60,335 nucleotides of DNA. It comes from an uncultured Porphyromonadaceae bacterium (GTDB taxonomy: Bacteria; Bacteroidota; Bacteroidia; Bacteroidales; Muribaculaceae). The translations under genes were made by a program, and so were the position numbers. Of the stretch, positions 36,901 to 46,060 are shown piece after piece. The stretch is taken from the NCBI GenBank assembly GCA_937892215.1, contig CALAVE010000040.1, positions 1 to 60,335 of the forward strand, read 5' to 3'. The notes under the pieces were generated by a model. The model was not told where the DNA came from. It ran no database searches and saw only the letters and a list, made by a program, of their open reading frames with translations. The stretch's first letter is position 1, and the number at the start of each line of letters is the position of its first letter.

Positions 36901-39900
36901 CTCGTCAAAGAGCATTGTCTCCTTGTCATCTTCTGCAACAAGCATCGTTAGCGTATTGTTCTCGCTTGTCGAGCCCTTCACGTAGTTCAATGCCAGGAAC
37001 ACCCATTTATCGGCTGGCAAAGATTTCTCAGACGTTATGGCCGCGCCATTTACCTCTACCACCACTTCGCCGGCCTCGGTCATCGCCAGCCGCAGATTGT
37101 TACCGGTGGTTCCGTGCTCTATGAGCGTTCCACCTCCCTTACGTTTCAGCCACATCGACGCTGCGAAACTTGTGTTGCTGATTGGCAGGTACGCATCGGT
37201 CTCTATCGGTGTGCCGTTGAACTGCAGCGACACATCATGGTTAACGTGCGCGTCGTTAAGCGAACCGGTGATAAAGAAGTTGCCCTCTTTCGTAAGATAA
37301 CTCTCGCGGATATCCTCGTTGAACTTGATTCGTATGTCGTCGGTCGGGGTCAGTATGCCGGTATTCGGATATGCCTGCCCCAGCAACTTCGGTCCGCGTG
37401 TGTCTCGCACCACGGTCTGCTCCATTGTTGTATTCAAGTATTCCTTGCCTCCGAATTCACACATGCTCTCGGCTGCTATCACATAAGTACCGTCAAAGTT
37501 AGGCAACTCCAAGTCATAAACCACGTTGGGCTTGTCTGTTGGCAGTAATGACTGAACATCTGTCTCATGACCTTCCGTGAAATATTTAGCGTCGGTGAGC
37601 CATTCGTGGGCGGTAATCCATTGTGCGTCACCGGCAAACCTGTACTTCAGACGCACACCCTTCAGGCCGGTAAACAAGCGGTTGATGTCGCTTATGGTTG
37701 CCGTCAGCTGCTTGCCACTCGCCACAGCACTCTGGTTAAGCACGCTCTTGTCCAGTTTCAGCGTGACATCAGGTGCCGCCGGCACAAAATGGGCGCTGAA
37801 CGTCACGTTCTCATAAATCCACTCTCCCGGCTTGCACGAATTCGCCAAAAGGATTTTAATGTCGTTATAATCCAGAATTGAGTGGTCACTCTGCTTGATG
37901 GTCAGCGTCTTAACCAACGGAACACCATATTCCATCCAGATTTCAGTCCCGCCTGCCAGCGGCAGTCCGTCCATGTATATCTGCAAACCGTCGGGGTTCG
38001 ACTGGGCATCCACTATCACAAATGCCGAAGACATCGTTTCGTGTGCTTCGCTCTCGTTTTTGAACACCACCTGAATCTGGGCCTCTTGCCCTGCCGGAAT
38101 ATCAGTAAGATTACGAACAGGCATCGAGATGTGCGGGTTATCCAACTTCATCGTAGCGTAGTCCAGTGTCTGACCGGGACGGTAGTACTGGGTCTTGGTC
38201 TCGCCCTCATACGGACAGCGTGTCTGGCCGCCGCGAGTGCGGAAAATGGGGCTCCAGCCACATGGCGAATTGAATATATCAATTGTGTGCGCATTGCCGC
38301 GCTGGGTGTCGTTCAGTGTGTACGAGAAACGCTCATTTGTGGTCGTCTCATCCACGCCATATCGGGTCTGGTGGTAACCTATATCAGTGTTTGAAATCAC
38401 TATCGCACCCATCTTGTCAAGCAGGTAGCCGTTCTTGCCTCTATAGGCGATGTTGGTGCTGAACGTTTCGATGAAATTGTGCACTTCCTTAGTGCTCGAG
38501 CCGGTGGTCTTTGTAAACGACATACCGCGCTCAAACGATTCATTGCCTATCTTGTATTTCTCGTTGGCGAATGCCTTGAGTTTGTCCTCCTCATTGTCGG
38601 TGAGACGGTCCTTCCACGTTTGTATTATCTCATTACACCAGAACACGCTGTCGCAGCCCTCATATCCGCTGGGGAAGCGGGCATAATAACTCGGTCCGTC
38701 ATAGCCGTCCTTTGCCTCGCTGCCCCACACAGCCTTGTCGTTGTTCGACGTACCGTAACGCTTGTCATCTTCCGGAAGGAAGGTGTAGTATGTCGGCACC
38801 TTAGGATTATCATCAATCTCGCTCATCGAGGTGATGTGCTTCAGCATCGTGTTGCGTGTGCGCTTGATGTTGTTGAACAGCGTTGTCTCGATGTACTTCT
38901 GCGAATACTCAAAATGTGTCTGGAACTTCTCGTCCATCGCCATGGTCTCTTCCATGCCTATGCCCCATGAACCGTCTTTCTGCTTCATCAGTCCCACTTT
39001 GTCGGCGGCTCCTATGATATAGTTGGTTGAATAGCCTATAAACACATCTCCGTCACGCCCCACGTAGTTCATGGTGCCATTGGTCGACGTTGACTGGCTG
39101 TTTGTGTACGTAACCGCAGTGTGGTTATCCCACGTCTTGTTCACGTCATACTTCCAGGAAACGGCATTCTCATGAATAATCTGGTTATACGTCATCTTGT
39201 AGAATGCTATCGCACCGGTCATCACGTCAACTTCCAACGATGCACGCATGTCAACGCCGAACTCCGAATTGTTATGCACTCCCCTCACCGTATAGGTGTA
39301 GTCACTGGTAATCGTGTCGGTGGCCCATGTCGCGTACGAGCCGTCACCAGGCGGGTCGCGCAGAACCATCATCACGTGGCTCGGACCGGCGGTAATAAAG
39401 TTGTTGCCCGTTGGTATCACTCCTGCGATGATTGCGCTCAGACCATCGTGGTTCCACAACTGTGTAGCACCGTTGATAACCATTGATGCGTTCATGGTGC
39501 GGGTGTATGGTTTCGTCAGGCTCGGCACGCCGGCTATCCACTTGTAGTTACCCTCGCCTATTGAATCAAGTCGCACTTGCTCAGGTGTGAGTTTCACAAA
39601 GTCTCCGCGCTTTAGCGTATGCCCCTCGGCCACTGTGTCCACTGCCGAGATTATGGCTCCTGCGCCCAACTCGTTGTCAAACGTTATCACTGAGTCGCGA
39701 AGGACGTCTTTGTACAACTTGCCCTTGCCGTCATCATAGTTCATGTAGGGCTCGTAGGCCTTAATCTTGAAGTTGTAAGTTCTCCCCATCTGGAAGATAG
39801 GATAACCGTAGTTATATTTCACTTCTCCGGTTGCCTCATTCACATCGTAAATAGGCAATTTAATTTCCTTATTTTTTTCCGTAACCACTATGGTGTCGGT

Positions 39901-42900
39901 TCCGAATGCTCCCACCGGAGCCCCTGCCTGAGTGATGTCCATCACCGTCGGGCTACGATATGTGAGAAGCAGTTTCTTGTTGCACTTGAATAAGGGCAAC
40001 AACTCTTTATTAGCGTTTTTAAGCGTATCCGGAATAATGGTATCGTTCGGGTTGCTCAGGTTCACGGCCGCTATGCTCCGGAACATCTCGTCTTTCTGCA
40101 CATCAGGATTGTTAGGGAACTCCACGCTCTCCACCTTGTACCGGATGGGTGGAATCTTGGCGCAGAACTCACCGGTCTTCTCATCGGTGGTAATATAGAT
40201 GTACTTCGCTTCGTCTATGTCACCTCCCGCGCGATATGCCGTGCTCTTAATATCCACCGACGACGACTCCACCGCCACGTTTTCGCTGTTCGCCACCCAT
40301 TCCACCGTGGCACCTTCCACCTTCTGCACCGCGTTTATCATGCGTTGCGGATGGTCGAGCGACGACAGTTTTATCACCGCCTTACCTATCGTGTTCTGGC
40401 TCACTCCGTAGCCCAGCGGTTTCTTTCCTTCGGTCTCGCCTCCGGTAATACGTCCGGCGAATATCACTTCTGTAGCGTCGAAGAAGTCCAAATGAGTATC
40501 GGAAAGGAACTCGTAAGTCTCCCCTTCTGCGGCAGGATAACGCCCTGCACCCTCAAACGTGTGACCGCCACGACGCGCCTCAATGTAGTGACTGCCTATA
40601 GGCACCGATATCTCGTATTCACCATTCGAATTGGTCAATATAAGTTTGTCGTTCTTGTTGCACGGTATTCCGTCCACGTAGAAACTCACGCTATCCACAG
40701 GAATTGTAGTGCCGCTGTAGCGAACGGTTCCGCTCACCTTGAAACTCGACACATCGGTAAAGTCTGCATTGTTGATAGTTAGCGAGGTGCCGCCTATGAA
40801 CGCCGAGCGGCTCGTGGGATTAAAACTGTGAACACCCTTGGTGGGATACACGCTGTAGCGCGTTCCGCTGCCCGTGAATGAAATTCCGCGTATCTCGTAT
40901 TCACCCCTGTCGTTTGTCATGCCGTAGGCCGACAATTGCTTATCAGTAGGCACCACATCACTCGGACGGGTATTGCCTCCCACAACGGCATGATGCCCGT
41001 TAGGCACTCCGTTTGTGCAAGAACTGTCGAACGCATATTCTTCCAGCCCCTCGTCAAATGTGATATAGGCTTTCAGCCCTTCTGTTTCACCGCTGATAAG
41101 GCGGTCGGCATCCGCTTCAATCTCTTCGCTCGTAAGGGCATAGTTCCATAAGCGTATCTCATCTATGTAACCGCTATAGTCGGGCAGCAAAACCCAGTTG
41201 CCGTTAAGCCGCTTCAGTTCAGGGAAGGTAAGACTCATCTCCTTGAACATCGGGCCGTAGTGTCCTCTCCAATTCACCCCGTCGCTACCTTCTATATAAT
41301 ACCTGAGAGTTTTCGTGCCGGAACTTATTGTAAACTCTTTAGTGTAATTTTTCCACTCTTCGCGTTTTGACCTGTCATCGCAGATAATGGCCTCGTCTAT
41401 TATTTTGCCATCGCCATCAAGCATTATTGCCTTTACTTTAAGATAATCCGCTCCCCATGGCGTAGCCACCGTAACAGAGCCAACACATTTTTCGCCCACA
41501 ATTTCATCTGGAATCGGGAAATCTTTCTCAGCGGTAACCTTTATGTTGCTCGGTCTGAATGCTTCGTTGTCAATAATCCAGCCATTGTCACCTTCTTTCG
41601 AAAGCGTCCAACCGTCAAACGAACTGCCACTCTCATAGAATTTTATATCGTTTTCCGGCATGTAACACATAGGCTGGGGGGCGGCTGTCTCGTTATTTGT
41701 CGCACTCTCGTTACCGGTAACGTATGTCGTGAGATTGTTGCCGTCGCTTATAAGTGAAAGTTGCGAGTATTCATCCGCCGGAATGTTTCCTGTCACAACT
41801 CCGTTCAACTTCACATCATACATGCCGTTGCCCGTGTTATAGTCGAGCTGCAGCAGTTGTGGCAATTCCATCAGCGTCATCGGCTCAGTTGATTGGTCGG
41901 GACGCAAATAGGCTTGCAGAGTGAACGACTTGCCGTTGCCAACTATGTCCTTCAAGCCGGTGACCGTGATGGCATTGCCTGGCTCAAGCACGCTACGGCT
42001 ATGATAGGTCTGACCTCCCTTCGCGTCTCCTGAAAGGCTGACTCGCACGTCTTTCACCGCCGTTCCGCTCTCAAACTGAACGCGACCGCTCACCACACCG
42101 GAAGAACGGCTGAAGCCCACGTCGCGCTTCATATTGCTGATAATGCGCCCTTCACTCCCGCAGTCGTTGGAGTAGGCTATAACGCGGTACTCATAGTACC
42201 GGCCAGGCTCAGCTGTCTTGTCGGTATATGTGTAAGTGCCGTTCGTACCCTCAGTTTCCTGAATCAGCACCCAGTCATCACTACCTATGTAACGACGCTG
42301 CACACCGTAGAGCGTTGGCGTTGTACCCACCTGATGCGCTTTCCACTTCACCACCACCTCTGTCCCGGCTGTACCCTTAGTAGCATCCAGTTCAGTAACC
42401 GTGGTGTTATCCAGCACATGGGCATAGACTGTGTCACTATACAGATGCACCTTGTTGTCAGCAAGGTCCAGTTGCACGAAATAGCCGTAAACATCACAGT
42501 TCGATGCGGGTTTCTCGTCACTGAAAGTTGCTTTGCCTGCATTGCGAGGCACGGTCACGTCAAGGTAATTGCGCTTAATCGTACCATTCGGTTCTATGCG
42601 ATGAATCTTGAACGTAATATCGTTTTCGTTCTTCGGAATATTACCGAACGTCCAGTCCATTTTCACCACATCGGTAGCTGAAGCATCCTGCACCAGATGC
42701 ATCGGAACTACTGGTGCCGTACTCTTTACCACCACTGCAGCATTCACTCCTATGGGTTTCTCCGCGTCAGCGGGGACGCTGAAATCTCCCCACGATTTGC
42801 GTTGCTGGAATATCTCGTACCGGTAGGTCTTGTTTAATTCCATCCCATAGTTGGCGTTATCGGTAAACGCAGTCTTCGCTGATGTTCCCAGCAGTTCACG

Positions 42901-43992
42901 TTTACCTTTCGGACGGCCGTTTTCATCAAGTTCCGTGCGATATATCTGATAGTCGCCGTCACTTGTATTTATCCCTTCGCCTGTCCATTGAAGCAACATC
43001 TCACCATCCACTTGGTTGAACGATGCCTGAACATTCGTCAGCGTACTGTTCATCGCCACGTTGCTCACCGCATTCTCGTTCTGGTTTTGGGTCACGCTGC
43101 GACCGCCAAAGTTAAACGACGTCTTGGTGTTGCGCGTGATAGAGACTGTGTAGTTCTGGTCCAGTGGTACAGGAAGTTCCACCGAACCGCTACCACGATT
43201 CTCTGCCCTGAACGAATTACTCGTGTATGTACCACCCGATGGAAGCACCACCTTCGCGGTGTATTCTGTAGCATATCTGAAACTGCTCACCTGGTCCGTC
43301 GGTTGGCCTATGGAAGACGGCAACCAACTGTTGTCGGCACTCACTTTAATCTTGTTTGGCGCAATCCAGTCCACTTTTGCCTCATGAGCAAGCGACAGAT
43401 TCTTGTCTATCCCTTTAAGATAGCGCGCATGTATATAGAACCAGTAGTCGCGGTGCCAGAAATTGCTCTGGTAGAAGTAAGAGTCGCTCTCCACCTGCAC
43501 GGCCGTCACATCCTTGAGACCTCGCTCATTGAGCGCTATTCTGAAGGTGAATATCTCTCCGTTCCAGCTCGCGGTTATAACGCCGTAGGTGTAGTCGGTC
43601 TGCGTACCGTTACTATTACGGGGAGCATCATATATCTTGTGCAACAGACCGTCATGAGTCATCACATAGATTTGCTGCTCAGAACCCTTATAGTCGTAGT
43701 CCTTACTCTGCTTCTTGTTATAGCGGAAAGAAGCGCAGAATGTGGGGCGCTCAGTCGAAATCTTTCCGCCCGCCTCGCTGGTGAATTCACGGAATTCATT
43801 CATCTTACCGTCCTCACTGTCCCCGGTACACCATCCGTAGGATTTACTGGCAGCGATATCATGCACATACACGTTACACCAGTAGGTTCCTCCTCCGGGA
43901 TCGCTATATGTCCCGTTAATTCCGTATGCCGCCAGCTGTGACAACAACATAACTGATAAAATCGCAATGATTTTCTTAAAATGTAATATCAT
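33913..43992 (-). CDS. Giant multidomain T9SS surface protein (LamG, FN3, type A tail)
   Basis: This 3359-residue protein starts at the ATG at 43992; the in-frame codon at 44016 is TTG. Order (approximate residues): signal peptide 1-24; N-terminal domain with conserved Trp and Cys (WCNVYVHD); three FN3-like domains 310-615; a carboxypeptidase-regulatory-like Ig fold near 635; a LamG domain 665-980 split by an inserted carbohydrate-binding-like domain (about 770-920); a second regulatory-like fold 1080-1150; an unassigned middle of about 900 residues; two LamG domains about 2255-2650; two copies of an MNIIGQ/MNVVAQ module (2850 and 3175) around GWNWIS/GWNWIG repeats; and a T9SS type A sorting domain in the last 80 residues (LPNGVYFVEAV, ending KRILKR). 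It is probably a PorV/PorU-processed surface adhesin or glycan binder, which is inference. Confidence 0.85.
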   Translation of the reverse strand: MILHFKKIIAILSVMLLSQLAAYGINGTYSDPGGGTYWCNVYVHDIAASKSYGWCTGDSEDGKMNEFREFTSEAGGKISTERPTFCASFRYNKKQSKDYDYKGSEQQIYVMTHDGLLHKIYDAPRNSNGTQTDYTYGVITASWNGEIFTFRIALNERGLKDVTAVQVESDSYFYQSNFWHRDYWFYIHARYLKGIDKNLSLAHEAKVDWIAPNKIKVSADNSWLPSSIGQPTDQVSSFRYATEYTAKVVLPSGGTYTSNSFRAENRGSGSVELPVPLDQNYTVSITRNTKTSFNFGGRSVTQNQNENAVSNVAMNSTLTNVQASFNQVDGEMLLQWTGEGINTSDGDYQIYRTELDENGRPKGKRELLGTSAKTAFTDNANYGMELNKTYRYEIFQQRKSWGDFSVPADAEKPIGVNAAVVVKSTAPVVPMHLVQDASATDVVKMDWTFGNIPKNENDITFKIHRIEPNGTIKRNYLDVTVPRNAGKATFSDEKPASNCDVYGYFVQLDLADNKVHLYSDTVYAHVLDNTTVTELDATKGTAGTEVVVKWKAHQVGTTPTLYGVQRRYIGSDDWVLIQETEGTNGTYTYTDKTAEPGRYYEYRVIAYSNDCGSEGRIISNMKRDVGFSRSSGVVSGRVQFESGTAVKDVRVSLSGDAKGGQTYHSRSVLEPGNAITVTGLKDIVGNGKSFTLQAYLRPDQSTEPMTLMELPQLLQLDYNTGNGMYDVKLNGVVTGNIPADEYSQLSLISDGNNLTTYVTGNESATNNETAAPQPMCYMPENDIKFYESGSSFDGWTLSKEGDNGWIIDNEAFRPSNIKVTAEKDFPIPDEIVGEKCVGSVTVATPWGADYLKVKAIMLDGDGKIIDEAIICDDRSKREEWKNYTKEFTISSGTKTLRYYIEGSDGVNWRGHYGPMFKEMSLTFPELKRLNGNWVLLPDYSGYIDEIRLWNYALTSEEIEADADRLISGETEGLKAYITFDEGLEEYAFDSSCTNGVPNGHHAVVGGNTRPSDVVPTDKQLSAYGMTNDRGEYEIRGISFTGSGTRYSVYPTKGVHSFNPTSRSAFIGGTSLTINNADFTDVSSFKVSGTVRYSGTTIPVDSVSFYVDGIPCNKNDKLILTNSNGEYEISVPIGSHYIEARRGGHTFEGAGRYPAAEGETYEFLSDTHLDFFDATEVIFAGRITGGETEGKKPLGYGVSQNTIGKAVIKLSSLDHPQRMINAVQKVEGATVEWVANSENVAVESSSVDIKSTAYRAGGDIDEAKYIYITTDEKTGEFCAKIPPIRYKVESVEFPNNPDVQKDEMFRSIAAVNLSNPNDTIIPDTLKNANKELLPLFKCNKKLLLTYRSPTVMDITQAGAPVGAFGTDTIVVTEKNKEIKLPIYDVNEATGEVKYNYGYPIFQMGRTYNFKIKAYEPYMNYDDGKGKLYKDVLRDSVITFDNELGAGAIISAVDTVAEGHTLKRGDFVKLTPEQVRLDSIGEGNYKWIAGVPSLTKPYTRTMNASMVINGATQLWNHDGLSAIIAGVIPTGNNFITAGPSHVMMVLRDPPGDGSYATWATDTITSDYTYTVRGVHNNSEFGVDMRASLEVDVMTGAIAFYKMTYNQIIHENAVSWKYDVNKTWDNHTAVTYTNSQSTSTNGTMNYVGRDGDVFIGYSTNYIIGAADKVGLMKQKDGSWGIGMEETMAMDEKFQTHFEYSQKYIETTLFNNIKRTRNTMLKHITSMSEIDDNPKVPTYYTFLPEDDKRYGTSNNDKAVWGSEAKDGYDGPSYYARFPSGYEGCDSVFWCNEIIQTWKDRLTDNEEDKLKAFANEKYKIGNESFERGMSFTKTTGSSTKEVHNFIETFSTNIAYRGKNGYLLDKMGAIVISNTDIGYHQTRYGVDETTTNERFSYTLNDTQRGNAHTIDIFNSPCGWSPIFRTRGGQTRCPYEGETKTQYYRPGQTLDYATMKLDNPHISMPVRNLTDIPAGQEAQIQVVFKNESEAHETMSSAFVIVDAQSNPDGLQIYMDGLPLAGGTEIWMEYGVPLVKTLTIKQSDHSILDYNDIKILLANSCKPGEWIYENVTFSAHFVPAAPDVTLKLDKSVLNQSAVASGKQLTATISDINRLFTGLKGVRLKYRFAGDAQWITAHEWLTDAKYFTEGHETDVQSLLPTDKPNVVYDLELPNFDGTYVIAAESMCEFGGKEYLNTTMEQTVVRDTRGPKLLGQAYPNTGILTPTDDIRIKFNEDIRESYLTKEGNFFITGSLNDAHVNHDVSLQFNGTPIETDAYLPISNTSFAASMWLKRKGGGTLIEHGTTGNNLRLAMTEAGEVVVEVNGAAITSEKSLPADKWVFLALNYVKGSTSENNTLTMLVAEDDKETMLFDEAIVPDYNGSGQLTLGRDYTGMMHELVIWNKNNPVRSQLGQKDEAVAPYLPGLVGYWKMNEGHGTVVTDYARGRNIHLPAESWNVENTNLAAHLDGTNSIKIPMGTISPRETDSYVVETWFRGEKGKNAGATLLSVTDKISVGFDYDNSLIMQIYNDTLSSLTTNGLPIILSNTDYNDGNWHHLALNVHRGVSAVAYLDGNAIKTMAEQDVPTPASDYMYIGSILKRDPEHEQIIKEEQHFTGDIDEVRIWNAACDGTSIIANRYNQMDTATVSGLVAYYPMEHRLLDANNNVVAEFSLANNAPYATRFGVDAALGEGVVQAATAPAMRTSPLKQNLEFDFTASSDEIYIDLNTLPSRMQGNLLTFIVKNVRDIHDNLSETITWSAVVDYNTLEWQESKIEMVKDRLTSMTFYASLRNKGRESTHYVISGLPSWIQVLHPSGVIALDEEMTMEFIVGADAPVGTHLIYAYAVNDDDICAPLLMQVTVRGNEPDWSVNPDDYESSMNIIGQIYFDDRICSNSMTKIAAFVGENCCGVSSPELMVSRDAYFVNMNVYGVEDVTKDKPITFRIYDAERGVVLGDVLTMIDGEEVKLNYRPNDLKGSYDNPVIWKSSDRIEQLCDFKTGWNWISLYVKPDKDKDDLESVFGHAKVFNTVKGKEGFAMNSGTKWAESGLSSMQVGKLYKVKVKEDIRSTFTGGRIDTETTTQTISNGWNWIGPLSIYNLSLAEAFANLNPTRGDIVKSKNQVAFFDGYKWEGDLKAVIPGMGYYYYSYNPEDVTFRYPTIDGSYKSYLSQMGRVAKKHSPFTPVDHHQFSDNMNVVAQVMVNDVPVDTLTVAAFIGDECRGVTTATEDGYYLLTIAGNASEGGQEVTFATVYKDKVVKLNETLTWYSDVIYGDLDEPTKLTISTSGIDEVQENDGRIVITPTIVRDLVKVHSGSLLKSVEVYSASGAMVEQVANIGDNMVSVNLSHLPNGVYFVEAVTLDNNKAVKRILKR

Positions 43993-44021
43993 AGTGGTAT
44001 TATTTAAGTTTTCCAAAAGTG

Positions 44022-44029
44022 CAAATATA
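44022..44029 (-). promoter_or_regulatory. -7 element of the giant cargo gene
   Basis: TATATTTG on the minus strand fits TAnnTTTG and lies 29 nt before the ATG. No good -33 TTTG was seen at the proper distance, which leaves room for an activator or an alternative sigma factor. Confidence 0.45.
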
Positions 44030-44162
44030 GAAATTTAATTTTTATCGTACACATCGAAACGCATATTTTTTCCGAATAATTCGTAAATTTCTTTTGAATT
44101 TTACACTTTTTCAATAATTCATGGAATTTCTAAAAAAATTTTTATTTTATCTGGTGATGCAG

Positions 44163-44170
44163 TAATTTTG
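44163..44170 (+). promoter_or_regulatory. -7 element of the sigma-Dma-NigD operon
   Basis: TAATTTTG fits the -7 consensus, and the expected -33 position holds TTTA (44141-44144). The leader is about 40 nt. Confidence 0.5.
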
Positions 44171-44213
44171 CAATCAGAGTGTTTTATAATCGGGCACTCT
44201 TTTGAGCCACAAA

Positions 44214-44762
44214 ATGACAAATGAAAAACTCATACTGGAAATGTGCCAAGCCGGTGATCCCCAAGGTCAACGGATGCTGTGGGATGCCACTTCCGGAAGC
44301 ATTTTCGCCTTAATTTCCCGATACATAGGCGATGATGACATCGCAAAAGATGTACTCCAGGAGGCTTTCATCAGCATTTTCAGCAACATAAGTAACTTCA
44401 GATGGAAAGGCGATGGCTCACTGATGCCCTGGTGTAGGCGGATCGCCGTAAATAAGGCCATCAATTACCTTCGTGACAACAAGTTACGCCAGCAGTCCAC
44501 CCGCCCCATTGATGACATGGACGCTGACGTGGAAGAGCCTGACGCAGATGATGTGAACCGCATCCCATCGGATGTGTTGCTAAGGATGATTGAATCGCTA
44601 CCCGACGGGTACAGAACGGTCCTCAATCTCTTCTGTTTTGAGAACTTCTCGCACAAGCAAATAGCCAAGTTACTTGGCATTAATGAGAAAAGTTCTTCAT
44701 CGCAACTCGCGAGAGCCAAGGCTCTACTTGCTAAAAGAATTAAAGAATATCAGAATGGCTGA
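44214..44762 (+). CDS. ECF-type RNA polymerase sigma factor
   Basis: This protein of about 182 residues begins at the ATG of MTNEKLILEM; the codon four positions upstream is TTG. Region 2 spans about 10-90 (IGDDDIAKDVLQEAFISIF, then WCRRIAVNKAINYLR). Region 4 spans about 120-178 (SLPDGYRTVLNLF, HKQIAKLLGI, QLARAKALLAKR). No region 1.1 or 3 is present. The stop overlaps the next gene by 8 nt; that gene encodes its probable membrane anti-sigma partner. The set resembles the Das/Dma arrangement of Bacteroides. It is divergent from the giant cargo operon, a possible target. Confidence 0.93.
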   Translation: MTNEKLILEMCQAGDPQGQRMLWDATSGSIFALISRYIGDDDIAKDVLQEAFISIFSNISNFRWKGDGSLMPWCRRIAVNKAINYLRDNKLRQQSTRPIDDMDADVEEPDADDVNRIPSDVLLRMIESLPDGYRTVLNLFCFENFSHKQIAKLLGINEKSSSSQLARAKALLAKRIKEYQNG

Positions 44763-45993
44763 CAAAAACATAAATAACTGTGACTGGCTACAAAGCCTCA
44801 CCGACAGAGTCTCGGAGGCTGAGAGACCCGTTCCGGAGGGGGCTTGGGAAACCCTCAGATTCAGGTTGCAGGACCAAGCAAGTCAGGCCGGCAAGTCAGG
44901 CCGCCATAAACGCGGCATGATTGCCGCTGCGGCTGCTTTGGCCGGAGTCATATTGGGGACGGCTGTTTATCTTTCACTTGGAACCGACGTTAGTGCCGAT
45001 AAGTCAACGGCAATCTCCGCCACTCGCAACATCAGTAGCGTCGCTCACACCACCTCCATAACAGCCTCTGACACAGGCCCGTCCGACAACTCCGCTCAGG
45101 AATTTCGTGGCGTCTCCACTGCAAAGCCTCGCGCAAGTTACGGTTTCATAGCCTCAACCGATAGCGAACCGGAGCCGTGGAACATTGCCCGGTTCGCACC
45201 CACCGCTAACGATGCTTTGCCCTCTGAAGATGCCCCAAAGAATCTTCCTAACCTGTCAGCGGATGAGCCACAAAAATCTGCCGATAACGCAAGGACGGAG
45301 CCACAAGAAACGGAGTCTGTCAGTGCCACGACTCATGCGTCCACACAGACTTCAGTCCTGACTCCTATCGACATCAAGTCTCGAATCAGAAACACACTCA
45401 CAATCAGCGCCTATGGCAATGGCGTGATTCTTGCCGACCGAAGCGGCACGGCCAGCACCACTCGCCGGATGTTTATTCCCGCAGAAGGCGGCACTTCCTA
45501 TGCCGCTCCACGTGTGGTAAAATACAAGTACAGCCACAAGATTCCCATCAATTTCGGTGTAAACGTTAGCAAAGAGGTCGCCAAGAACATATCCATCGGT
45601 ACTGGACTGAACTACAGCCTTCTCATAAGCGATGTCTATTCATCATCCGACATCAAGGGCGAAAAGTTGAGGCAAAAAGTTCAGTTCATAGGAATACCGT
45701 TTAACGTGAAATGGCGCTTCTGGCGATGGAATCGAATGAGTGCCTACGTTGGCGGCGAGTTACAGATTGAGCGGTGCATCTCTGCAAAATTCAACGGGGA
45801 GGACATCTCTGCAAAACGCATACAGTGGTCGGTTCATGGTCTGGCCGGCTTCCAGTATAACGTGAGCGATAAAGTGGGATTTTACATCGAGCCTAAAGTG
45901 TCTCACTACATGACTGACTTCCCTCTCACCACCATACGTAACGAGCACCCCATAAATCTTAACCTCCAATTGGGTTTGAGTATAAATTTCTAA
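44755..45993 (+). CDS. Dual membrane-spanning anti-sigma factor (Dma-like)
   Basis: This 412-residue protein starts at the ATG inside the sigma gene end. Residues 1-50 form a cytoplasmic helical anti-sigma segment (DWLQSLTDRVSEAE, VPEGAWETLRFRL). One membrane helix follows (about 55-76). Residues 80-245 are disordered and rich in S, T, A, E and P. The C-terminal 150 residues are an outer-membrane beta-barrel (PINFGVNVSKEVAKNISIG, ending LNLQLGLSINF). One chain thus spans both membranes, as described for the Dma family of Bacteroides thetaiotaomicron, where it holds its sigma factor and affects vesicle formation. The assignment rests on architecture and gene order. Confidence 0.85.
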   Translation: MADKNINNCDWLQSLTDRVSEAERPVPEGAWETLRFRLQDQASQAGKSGRHKRGMIAAAAALAGVILGTAVYLSLGTDVSADKSTAISATRNISSVAHTTSITASDTGPSDNSAQEFRGVSTAKPRASYGFIASTDSEPEPWNIARFAPTANDALPSEDAPKNLPNLSADEPQKSADNARTEPQETESVSATTHASTQTSVLTPIDIKSRIRNTLTISAYGNGVILADRSGTASTTRRMFIPAEGGTSYAAPRVVKYKYSHKIPINFGVNVSKEVAKNISIGTGLNYSLLISDVYSSSDIKGEKLRQKVQFIGIPFNVKWRFWRWNRMSAYVGGELQIERCISAKFNGEDISAKRIQWSVHGLAGFQYNVSDKVGFYIEPKVSHYMTDFPLTTIRNEHPINLNLQLGLSINF

Positions 45994-46060
45994 AAAAGAT
46001 GACAATATTAATGCAGTATTTTAAGCAAACTCGTGTTTAACTAATAAAATAATTGAAAAA

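Noticed and set aside
42988..43941. Long plus-strand frames opposite the giant gene (several of 100-317 codons)
   Set aside because: All are shadows of the 10-kb minus-strand gene. None has a signal peptide, promoter or family match.
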